64,000 nt of DNA, from NCBI GenBank assembly GCA_015143295.1, contig CM026557.1, forward strand, positions 28,677,760 to 28,741,759, given 5' to 3'. The position numbers were made by a program, and so were the translations under genes. Each line of letters starts with the position of its first letter. The stretch's first letter is position 1. Shown here piece after piece: positions 39,301 through 51,300 of the stretch. Source of the stretch: Tetracentron sinense. Taxonomy: Eukaryota; Streptophyta; Magnoliopsida; Trochodendrales; Trochodendraceae. The notes beneath the pieces were generated by a model that was given only the letters and a program-made list of their open reading frames with translations, was not told the DNA's origin and searched no databases.

Positions 39301-42300
39301 GACAAACTAAACATACAAAAAGAGGGCAATGAAAGCTACATGAGATGAATCCGACGAAAGTGGATCGGATACGAGCTCTAATGATGGCGAAGAAGCCAAT
39401 CTATGCCTCATGGCCAATAAGGATGAGGTAAATTCTTCCCAGGATGAATCTCTTTCATTTGGAGAATTAAGAGAAGCATTTGATGATCTATATAGTGAAT
39501 GCAAAAAATTAGCTTCCAAGAATAAAAAGCTTAAAAAGGAAAATTCATCTATTTCAAATGAAATGAATTTTTGCTAAATGAGAATGATAAATGTTTAAAA
39601 GAAAATGAAGATTTGATAAAGAAAAAAGAAGAAAGTGCATCAAGGCCACTAGTTCAAACCAATAAATGCAATGAATGTGAAATTCTAAAAGCTAAAGTTG
39701 AAGACTTGTCAAAAATTGTAACTAAATTTACAAATGGTAAAAAGACATTAGATACTATGTTCGGAAATCAAAAATGTATATTTGATAAGGCCACTCTTGG
39801 CTATAACCAACTCAAGAATCAAAAGAACTTTCAAAACTTTTTCAACTCATCAACTTCAAGTACTCAAAATAAAATCATTGGAAATAAAAAGGTTAAGCTG
39901 ATATGGGTTCCCAAGGGACCAATCCATTCAAAAGATAACCTAGTTGGACCCAAGAAGGTTTGGGTACCAAAGGGTGTTACCTAAACTTGTGTAGTAGGTT
40001 TCACCTTAAAAAGGAAATATACTTAAAGATCAACTTAAATGATTTCCTTATATGATTAAAGCATGATTTGTATTGAAAATTAATTTGAATGGCTAAATGC
40101 TTGATCATATTTGATGGATGCTTGATATGCTCAAATATGTATTTGATATGATTATTGAGTGCTGAGCATAAATTGATTTATGATTATTAAGTTTACTTTG
40201 ATGATTGATACTTATTGGATGCTTATGATGCCTAATGTGTATCTATTATGATTTGTTATATATATATTATACTCAATGCTTATTGATTGATATTTATTGA
40301 AGATGAAATGTTGGATGTGTTGAATTTTGTAAGAATAGTGGCTTGTATGTATATATGTTTGATGATAATTGGATGATCTATTATACTATTTATTTGAAAT
40401 GTATTTGATGATTAATTTGGATGAATGCTCATGAAATGGATAATGGTTGAAATGATTCATTGCACATTGTTCAACTGAGCGGCGTTGTAAGCCTTTGCTA
40501 TCCGTACCGGCTATTACAGAGTAATTACCTAACAAGCTCAGGACTTAGAACAATATTTGTTCACTATTCTTTGATGATCTTTGTGAAAATGGTTGTTGGT
40601 ATCATGTGCTTTGATTGAAAATGATGTAAATTGGTATCATTTGATTATAATGAATGTGTTGGTACTTGGTATCATGTACTGAAATATCAAAGGGAGAAAT
40701 ATGATAATGGAATGTATTATCTAAATCCCTAAGATGTCTAATTAAAATTGAATATATGTGCTTATAAAAGACATATTCAAATTGGTTTCAAATTGCTTGT
40801 AATTGACTTAATCAAAATGAATTAAAAATGGTTTCATGAACTAATGAATGATTTATATAAACTATATGCAATATGAATTGAATTCAAATCTTATTTTAAT
40901 GCATATGTTTAGGAGGAACTTACCTAAAAAAGTAATTGAATTTATATACTAAGAGGAGCTTTTTTCCCATTCCATTCTATTATTATGTCATCATCAAAAA
41001 GGGGAAGATTGTTAACCTTTAAGTTTTTAACCTAAGGTAACATCATTAATTTTGATGATAACACAATAATAGAATGAGATTTATGTTACTAATGCTTTTA
41101 TTGAGTTTAAATGTAATTTAATTTAAAAAGAGCATTGGCAAGCCATTTAAGGAAAAAACATTAAAATGACACTATCTACAAAGAAGGATCATGCTCAAGT
41201 CAAAGCAAGTCAAGATAGATCAAGATGAAGTTATTGAAGATCATACCCAAAGTTCAAGTCGGATCATGAATAAGAAATGGAAGATCATGAAGCTTAAAGA
41301 TGAAATCCAAGAAGATGGTCAAGATCAAGAGGAATGAAGACTCTCTAGGAAGGTTTAATGTTTTATATTTTTAGAGAGTGTTTTGGAACTTAATGTAAAA
41401 GTCTTCAAAGTTTGGTTGATTGAATTGCTCAAAGCCTAGAATGACCATAGGAGTCTAAGGACTATATTGATTAATATTCTAAGGCCCTAGGACATTATAA
41501 AGAATGATCAAAATCATGTTAAAGGCAAACCAAAAGACCAAGGAAACCATTCCTATCATTAAGGTCTTCAAAAGATGAGTTTTAAGTGAAAAACCAAAGG
41601 ACTCGTCGACGAATCCATCGAGCCAACTTGAACTCAAATGGGGTTACAGAAGCTACTGTAATTTTCTGGCCTTGAACTCGTCGACGAATTCACAGAGTCC
41701 ACTCAGACTCGTCGATGAATTCATGCGGAAAGAAGAATATGCTAAGAAGAATATGCTGTAACGGCTAGTTTCATTCTCAATGTTCTTCCAACGGCTATAA
41801 AACCTCTTGGGCTATAAATAAGATTGATTTATGAACTAAAAGAAGAACTTCAATTCTTCCAATCATTCTATTGTTAGTCTTTAGGTTTTCAACCTAAGGT
41901 AACATTATTAATTTTGATGATAACACAATAATGCAATGAGAATTGTGTTACTAATGTTTCCTTTAAGTGTTTATTAAAAACAGTGTTCAAGAGCATTAAC
42001 AAAGCCATTCAAGCAAAAAGCATGAAAATGACACCATCTTCAAAGAAGATTCATCATCAAGTCAAAGCAAGTCAAGTTGGATTATATTGAAGATATTGAA
42101 GATCATACCCAAAGTCTAAGTCGGATCATGAAGACAGAGTCAAATCCAAGAAGATGATCAAGTTGAAGAATGGACTCTCCTAGAAGGTTTAATTATTTTA
42201 TATTTTTAGTGAGAGAGTTTAGCACTTATGTAAAGTCCTCAAAGTTTTGGTTGTTTGAATTGCTCAAAAGCCTAGAATGACCATAGGAGCCTAAGACAAA

Positions 42301-45300
42301 ATTGATTAATATTCTAAGGCCCTAAGACATCATTTGGAATGACCAAAAATATGATAAAGATAAGGCAAAAGACCAAAGAATTCATTCCCATCATTAAGGT
42401 CTATTTAAGATGAGATTTCAGAATAAAACAGGAAATTTTGTCGACGAAATTGAACTAAGAAATTTAATCTCATCGTCGAAATTGGCCGCAGTGCTACTAT
42501 TTTTTAATTTTGTCACAGTCTCGTCGACGAATTCAAACAGTATTTACAATCTCGTCGACGAATTCATGCGGGAACCAGAATACTTTGTAACAGCTAGTTT
42601 TCAACGACTAGTTTCGTTTTGGATGTTCCCCCGACGGTCATAAAACCTCTTGGGCTATAAAATGAGATGATTTACGAACAAAATGAGAACTCCAATACTT
42701 CCAATCATTCAATCAAAGACTTCAAAGCTTAGATTTCAAAATTAATTGAGTAAACTCTTGAATCTCAAAAAGAGTCCGAATTTGAGCTATTCAACTCCAT
42801 TATTTGAGAAACTCTTAGAGAGCTTGAAAGTGATCTATCAACTTGTTTTAGAAGCAAAATCAAATTATAAACATCACTCTTTGAAGTGTATGAGAAAATC
42901 AAGAATCGGTGGATTCTTGTCCTTAAAGCGGGGAGCTTTGTAAAGGTTTGGTCTCTACCCAGAAAATAGACTGAAGTCAAGAGAGGGGATTCTCTTGTAT
43001 TGTAATGGCTGGATCTTCACCTGTAAGAAGATTAGTGAAAGAGTAAATCGTGGGAAATCCTCTAGCGGGTATAGCTTGATGCGGGAACGTAGGCGGGTTT
43101 GCCGAACCTCGTGAACAAACTCCTTATGTTTGCATTCTCTAATTCTACTCTTTATTTATTGTCTTGAATGCTTGTGTAGAATTGCTAAATTACTTTTTCT
43201 TTTAATTTGTTAAAATTGAAATTCCGTTTAAGGAAATAGGAATTAATTTTATTTTGCTATAGACCCTATTCACCCCCTCTCTAGGGTTGAATCCTTGGGC
43301 AACATCTATAACTCACTTTATCAGCCTTTTTACACGTCACCCCTTAAAAAATGAATAGTTCGGGAACAATTCGGGCATTATTCGAGAACTTTGTTACTAT
43401 GCTCGTTGGTGATCAAAATCGCATATTGATGTCCATTTCCTCATTGGAAAGTGGTGGCCTTTCTCCACTAGATTGCATTAGAGAATAGTTTTCCACAACA
43501 GATAAGCACTTAACACTCACTTTATCCACCATATCCCTATTGTTTAGCTGGATAGGGTGGATACAATGAGAAGAGGGTTTAGGCGTACCTTCTAAGGGTA
43601 GAGGTGTAGGATCAGGCTGCTCACAAACTGTCCTCCCCCTAAATGGAGGTAGTGTTGATGTTGGGGTAGATTCCGTCACCGCCGTAGAGGGAGACCGAGT
43701 CTTTGATCCCCGTCCCGGCGTTACTTCCTCAAAACAGGTTGACCTCGGGGCCATGGGGAGGACTTACGACTACGACCATGCTTGGGGCGCTCGAACTTCA
43801 GTTCTCAACTAATGTAGTGAGCGCTAGAGAGTGACTTCGATCGTGCCAATCACACAACCTTCCACTAAATCTGTTGATTTTCTTCAAGGATCCACTGTCT
43901 TGTTGATTCACAGGAACACCAAGAACAATAGGGAAAAGAGAAAACTCTTTGCAATTTTATTCAAAACAAACTGTCTTTGTCCTGTGGCTTACAAATCTAT
44001 AAATACGATGCTAAATTAAGCAAAATACGGAAATTACTAAAAATGGTAAAAAGTGAACTAACCACAAAATCTACTATAATACTGAATACTAGAAGCATGC
44101 CAGAAGCGACGGTGTGCGATTCTGACTTCTAAAACAAAAGTTTCCCAAAATAGCAAGATTGCTGTTTTCGAGGCCTAAACGAGTGAATCTGGCCAAAAAG
44201 TGAAAAATCCATGGCAAAGCGATGGGTATTGAAGATCTCGACATTTCCAGTTAGCCATATAAATTTTGCGCAATTCCGACTCCGAGGCTCATGATTTCTA
44301 CTAGAGCTTTTTGCCTTTCGTTCCATGATTTCTACTAGAGCTTTTATGCCTTTCGTTTGGATTGTTGACGATCCAACAATTCCATGAAATTCTCTGCCAC
44401 TTGCTCTGCATCATCAATTTTGCTTGGCTTAACAAATTGCTGGGGTTTGAACACACTATCTCTATATGATCCCATTCGATAGCCACCAACCTCGACGGCG
44501 AGGGCTGTGGCTCTACCTTCCTGCTCATCGACCCCGAAAGAGCTTGATCGGCTAGACTACAGTTTTCTTTTTGGATGCTTATTTGCAAGTTTGTAATGAA
44601 AGAGGCGAAGACAGTCTGTAACATATGTTACAGACTTCTCTGTTGACTTTGGTGAACTTCCACTAGAGTTCAGTATTTTTCTATTTTTTTCTGTTTCGGC
44701 CAAAGCTTCCCAAAATCCAGTATTTTTAATATACATGTGGGTTTCACTTCGGACACCACTGAAACCGACACATTTCAGCCGAAGTTGACCAAAATGTGTT
44801 GATTTTTGACACCTTGCTTAAGACTACTATGATGGGCGGTTCTAGAGGGCATGGTGGTGATAGTGATGATGATGAGATGTAACTTACTTAAAAAGAAGTC
44901 GGTGGAGAGTGGAGACAACCATGAGGTGTTCTAGACAGGAAGCATGAGAGAGGGAGGAGATGCAGAGATTTTATGCTAGCAGACATCTTTCGTGGTTCAC
45001 ACCATGAGGGGTTTCGAGCAAGGAGAGGAGAGGTTGGATACAGAGGACATAGAACATACATGAAGCATTTGATTGTTATGTTCTAGACGTGCTAAGGTTG
45101 AAGTCGAAGAAGGGTAGTGGTCTGAGCATTGAGATAGATGACCCTTACATGTATAGGGCGAATGAGGCATCTCAGAAGAAGTTGAAAGATATGTGGTCTA
45201 GAGGGAATGTAGTGAATGCAGTAAAGAGAGCGATTGTAAAGTTTTTCATTTTTAATCACATCCCAACTAACGCTCAACGTATCCGTACTATCAGATCATC

Positions 45301-48300
45301 ATTGATGAGACCTAGAGAGCAAGGCCAGGCATAAATGACCCACTCCTTACGAGATCACAGGTCCATTGCTTGATGAGGAGATTGCCGAGATTCACACTAT
45401 TGATTCTTTTAAAAAGATCTGAGATATATACGAGTGACTATTATGTGCGACGATTGGATCAGGCTGACGAGGTTGTCACTGATTAACTTTCTTGTTTAAT
45501 GTGACGGTAAAACAATATTTCACTCGATGCCTCCACTTTTATTGAGGATTGTGTATACCTCCATTAATTAATTGATGATGTGATAGAGGAGATTGGAGAG
45601 TGCATGTTGCAGGTTGTCACAGACAATCAGTCTTCGTGTAGAAAAGCCAGAGAACTGTTAATGATGAAGAGGAGCACCTGTATTGGACACCGTGTGCGGC
45701 TCATTGCATCGATATGATGTTAAAAGATTTTAAAGAGTAACATTTGGTATAGACCGTGGTTGAGCAAGCCTGAAATGTGATAAGTTATATATACAAGTAC
45801 AATTGGGTCGTGAATCTTATTGGAGAGCACACTACTAGAGAGCTACTATGGCCAGTGATCACTAATTCGCCTCTAACTTTATAGCTATTCATTTTTGCAT
45901 AGAAGACAGGGCTGAAGATGATGTTTACATTTGACAGGTGGCACGGGTACTCATATTGCCGCACTCTTGAAGCGATTAGGGTAGTTGACATTATCTGCAA
46001 CAACCAATTTTGGGACCAGCATGTCATGTAGTGGAGATACTCGAGCCCCGTTGTAAAGGTCCTGGAGATGTTTGGTGGGAGACAAGAGAGCCACTATGGG
46101 CTATGTGTGCGAGGGGATGAGACAGGCAAAGTTGGCTATCTGGGCTGCTGTCCCAAAGTCTCATAAGGGCTATTGTACAATTATAGACAAGAGGTGGGAT
46201 AAACACCTCTTACATGACATCCACGCAGCAGGTGACATTTCATTTATGATTTATTTGTTGTCATTTGTGATATTGAATACTAGTATTTGAACATTTGATT
46301 TATTTTAAAAAAAAATTGGCTAAAAGAATATATTATCTTAATCCCGTCTATTATTATTTGAATAACCTTGGCATTGATGAGTCATTATTGGGATTCTTGA
46401 AGAAAGTTGTACAAAAATTAGAGAAAGATCCATCTAAAGCTATTGTGGCACTCATGGAGGTAAAGACATAAATTTATATACTTGTGTTATTGGAGACTTT
46501 ATATACTTATACACTGGACACTTTACTTCTTTATATGTACTACAAAGTCTTTCGGGATGCCATGTATGGGTTGAATGATAAACAGATGGGAGTAGGAAGG
46601 AAAAAGACTGACCTAGGTAATTCAGTTTGTAATGAATACAATACTATATGATATACGGAGTAATAGGTTCTAATAGGATTTTTTTGTGTCATTCAGCTGA
46701 ATCATAAATGATGCTATATAGTATGAATGCCCCCTAATCTAAGAAAAATTGATATACAGATTCTATCCCAATAGCATCATCTAGCAGTTGCAAACGAAAT
46801 TGGAGCACCTTCTCCTTGATTCATTCAAAGCCTCGCAATCAGTTAAATTATGAGAAGTTGGAGTGATTGGTATATGCGCATTATAATATGAGATTATAAC
46901 TGAAGCAACTCACTAAGGATGCTTAGAGGGGTGATGCATCATACAATCTCATATACCTTAGCCACATATTTGATGAGGATGATCCATTGGATGAGTGGTT
47001 GGGTGATCCAGGAGAGCTAGTGTTGGATGAACTAGGAGATCCTTCTAGGCCTAATACATTTTTGGCGAGATGTGTGGATGAGTGTATGGTGGGATTAGTT
47101 GGAGCTGGGCCTAGCAAAGCAATACATAGTCAAACTGGGCATAACGGCGCCACTGGTATTAATTGGGCAGGACTAAGTGAGCTTAGGTCGAGTGAGGCTA
47201 GGACTAGTGGGGTCATGATGATGACGACGAGTTCGATGAATTGATGAGGACTTCAAGGATTCATATCAAGGAGGTTGAGAAAGTGGTTACAAATATTAGC
47301 GACAATGATGATGGCGATGATGACAACGATGATGGAGGGGATGTTAGGGGGACGTCAGATGGGCTGTCACATACACAATCAGAGGAGAGTCATGAGCAGG
47401 GGAGGCACGATATTGTATTTACAGAAGAACAATATTTCGACCGTGCCACCCAGGACACTAATATGTTGCGTGTATGCCCTATTGTGGTTATGGCTTATGA
47501 GAGCCAGACATACGAGCAACGGAGTCGTGGTATTGTGCGACAGGCTGGACGAGGCATTGATGACCTGATTTATAGGATGGATAGAGTGAGCATTGACCAG
47601 CATCATCATCCAAATATGAGAGTGCGTCTTTGCCCTCTTATTGTTATGGTTATGGTGCTCAGTCCTACTTATCAGGAGCTTATAGTCACGAAGCTCAGTC
47701 CTAGGCATTGAGTGATAGTTATGGAAACTCGAGTTTGTAGCTGACGTACGTACATATGTATTAGGCACGTTCTGTGCTTTCATGAGTTGGCTACAATATT
47801 GTCAATGTTTGGCTCGCTTATAATCCATCACTCTATTTAGTTTTTGAGCCCACAGAATATGAGTCGGTAGAAAGCTCAAGGTGGTATTGAGCTTACATCA
47901 TGTATGTAATTTACTTTATGGTTGTAATTCAATACTTTATTATTTATTTAATTGAAAGTAAGATTTTAACTATTCTTGGCTAAGTGACTATTGTTTGTAA
48001 TGTGGTATTGAGCTTGTATCGTGCATGTTACTGATCAAAAAAATAAAGCTTGTATCATGCATGTAATATACTTTATCACTCTATTCAGTTCTTGAGCCCA
48101 CAGAATATGAGTCGGTAGAAAGCTCAAGGTGGTATTGAGCTTACATCATGTATGTAATTTACTTTATGGTTGTAATTCAATACTTTATTATTTATTTCAT
48201 TGAATGTAAGATTTTAACTATTCTTGGCTAAGTGACTATTGTTTGTGTTTTTGTACCTGTTTATTAGCTTGGTCCCTTTTTGTAACTTCTTAACTCTCAT

Positions 48301-51300
48301 ATATATGGTTATAAATGTAGTTAGGGGCTTTCATGTAAATTTTTAGCTTATATTCGCATTAAAATAAGTTTAGTGTAAAGTATCCAAGTTTTTCCCTGCG
48401 AATTTAAGCATATCTTAATTTTTCCTAGCATATTGGCGCATATCCAACCGATACGCCGATACATATCCTAAAATCGACTTACCGATATGCATATCAATAT
48501 TGATATTTTTAACCATGGTACCACCCAAGAGGTTCTTTTAACTTTTGGCTATCCCAATTTTACATCTTATGGCTAGAACTTTATGTATCATATATCTCCT
48601 AAAGTTTTCGCGCAACATATCTGTCTATTTGCTGCTCCATATGCTGTCGAAAAGCTTTAACTAAGTGTCTGAGGCTTGATGTCAACTAATTTAAGCTTGT
48701 ATATGTGTGGAGGCATCAAAAGTTTCCTTCGCCATTGTAGCTTCATCAAAGATTTCAAATGTTCTGCTTTGATGCCAAGTTGAAGCAGGACAGATTCCTG
48801 GAATTGAGATGGCCAAGTGGTACAAAAGAAATTGACTATGAAAAGATAGGAGAAAGGGAGATTCACATCACAATTAGTAGTTAACTATAAAAAAAGAAAC
48901 TTGACAACTAAGAGCTCTAGTGAAAACACCACTCGTCTGAAGTACAAAAATAACAAAAAAATCCCCACTTAAAGATTCATATATAATGAGCTAATACCAT
49001 AGGGCTCCAAGAGAACAAGACTAATATATAAGGTAACCTAACTTCATAAAGAAAGAATTTCTATTGATGAAGCTAACTTAACTTCATAAGGTAACTTAAG
49101 CGCCAACAAAATACTTCCTATTACAATTAAGACTAATATTTAACTTTTGAACTTTCTGAACTTCTCTAGTCTTGTTAAAACTCCTTCACTTAGTTTCAAG
49201 AACTCCCTACCCTTTCCGGAACATGAGGAAAAATAACAAGGGGAACACATAAAAAACAATGGCATCCTTTATAACACCTTCCTTGGCCAATGTGTATAAT
49301 CTTATATGTCGCTCTAGGGCTCTAAGAGAACAAGATGTTCCTTTAGGTATCAAATTGCGAATTTCTTTGATCGCAGTAGAATACTAAGGTTTGATACCTC
49401 AGGTTTGTCGAAGAGAAGAATAGAAGAGAAAGAATAAGAGAGGAACAAGATTGGAATACGATTTGGAATTAATGTTTGGTTTGAAGAATAATCCCCTACC
49501 AAGTGAGGATTTCAAATATCTCAATACTCTTTCTACAGGCTCAATACATTCACGACATAGGCAATATCCAGATGAGTTAAGGATAAATAAATTAGTATGC
49601 CAACAAGTCTCTAAAACACCCCAATGTTGTCGCGCAACTCTCCACTATCATGGTCAAGCTTAACATTAGCTCCTATTGGTGTGACTACTGGTTTTGAATT
49701 GAGCTTCCTAATATCTTCTAATAAATCAAGGATATATTTCCTTGGAGATATGAAAATGCATTGTTTGAGTGGACAACTTCAATCCCAAAGAAATTCCTAA
49801 GAAGCCCTAGATCATTCATCTCAAATTCCTTAGCCAATAGGTCCTTGAGCTCTTGTATCTCTCTTGAATTATTTCCTATTACAACAATATTCTCTACATA
49901 TACTAGTAATGCAGTAGTTGTACTTTACAGATGCTTTGCAGATAGTGTGTGATTTGAATGACATTGCTTATTCTCGAACTTCTTAACAACTCCATTAAAC
50001 CTTTCAAGTTTCAAACCAGGCTCTAGGGCACTATTTAAAAATATAAATTGCCTTATTCAGACGGCAAACTTTACCTTTCTAATCCTAAACATAAACTTCG
50101 GAGAAAAGCCGCATACACTTTTTTCTTGGAGATTTTCATTAAAGGAACGCGTTCTTCATATCCAGTTGAAATAGTAGCCAAGAGTGATTTGCTGCTAGCT
50201 TGCTACTTAAAGAACAATCCTGACTGTATTCATCTTTGCCACGAGAGAAATGTTTCTTGATAGTCATCCCAAATGTCTGCTTGAATTTCTTAACCTTGCT
50301 TTATATGTGTCAACGGTATCATCTGCCTTATATTTCACTGTATACACTCACTTGCACCCAACTAGATTCTTGTCCCCGGGAGCATCAACAAGTCCCATGT
50401 ATGATTTTTAGTGAGTGCCTTTATTTTCTCCCACATAGATTCCTTCCACTTAGGGTGCTGCAATGCATTTGTTACATTAGATGGAATAGATACTGAAGAC
50501 AAAGATGAGACGTATACACGAATTGATGGAGAACTAGAATCATATGAAACGAAGATGAGAATTACAAGCATGTTTCCCCTTGCTTTAAGGCAATGGGAAC
50601 ATCAAGATTAGGAGTAATGGGTAAAGCTAAAGAATTACTTGGACTAAAAGCAACCTAATAAGTATGGTATGGGTCCACAGATGCTTAGAGGGTTGTTCTG
50701 TTGATGGAGGCTTCACTTTGGATCGTCTAAAATATGTTTTCAGTTCATTTTCCTCCTCTCCAGTATCATCAAGAGAGGACACCAACACTAAAGAAGTACT
50801 ATTGCAGTTAGCCAGAACTGGAAGGGGTATTCATTAACATTCTCACCCTGAAGAGAAACTCGAAAAAGAAAACGTCTTTGGAGATAAATCTCTTATATGT
50901 TAAGGGGTCAAATACTTTGTACTCTTTCTATATAGAGTAGGACCCCAGGAATAAACATTTGGTGAACTTTATAACTTGGAATGATTTGGACCTAAGATAT
51001 GAAAAGGCAGGTACAACCAAAGGCAGGAAGCAGTAGACTAAAGAGAGGACTATCAGGTTACAATAATTGATGAGGGGACTAGAAGCCCAAAACACGAGAG
51101 GGCATCCGGTTGATTAAATATGGTGTAGTAAGCACAACATCTGACCATTTTTTTTTATCCACTTTCATCTTAGAAGCACTGCGAGCAAACTTGAGCAAAT
51201 GCCTGTTTTTCTATTCCGCTACTTTATTTTGTTGGGGCATGTAAACATAGCTATTTTGATGAATAATGTCATAATCATCGAAGTAAGTTCTAAGTGTGCT

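Larger units (their letters stand above)
36049..43392 (+). mobile_element. Copia-2: gag-only (pol-less) copia-like LTR retroelement
   Basis: Two about 1.4-kb LTRs start TGTTAGCC (36049) and TGTTAACC (41010). A Met-tRNA PBS follows the first, and a polypurine tract precedes the second. The interior encodes only gag (38394-39984) and then about 1 kb of non-coding sequence. No protease, integrase or RT is found. GTTAC occurs on both flanks (36044-36048 and 43393-43397), and LINE-A reading resumes on each side, so this is the likely 5-bp duplication. The tail of the 3' LTR (43310-43392) does not match the 5' LTR. Confidence 0.8.
24986..48517 (+). mobile_element. hAT-A: 23.5-kb hAT transposon enlarged by nested insertions
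   Basis: The element begins CATGATCTGAAATATCAGTA and the reverse complement of its end is CATGGTTAAAAATATCAATA, an imperfect inverted repeat. Both flanks carry GTACCACC (24978-24985 and 48518-48525), a perfect 8-bp duplication of hAT type. A BED zinc-finger exon lies at 25833-25994 and the DUF659 / hAT C-terminal regions at 45089-47711, all on the + strand, so the transposase is split by about 17 kb of later insertions (27094-44850). It is clearly dead, but its ends have been preserved. Confidence 0.8.

Noticed and set aside
43413-44624. Two minus-strand ORFs as a novel gene
   Set aside because: The first reads on into LINE-A across the copia-2 insertion. The second has no domain and includes a tandem duplication.
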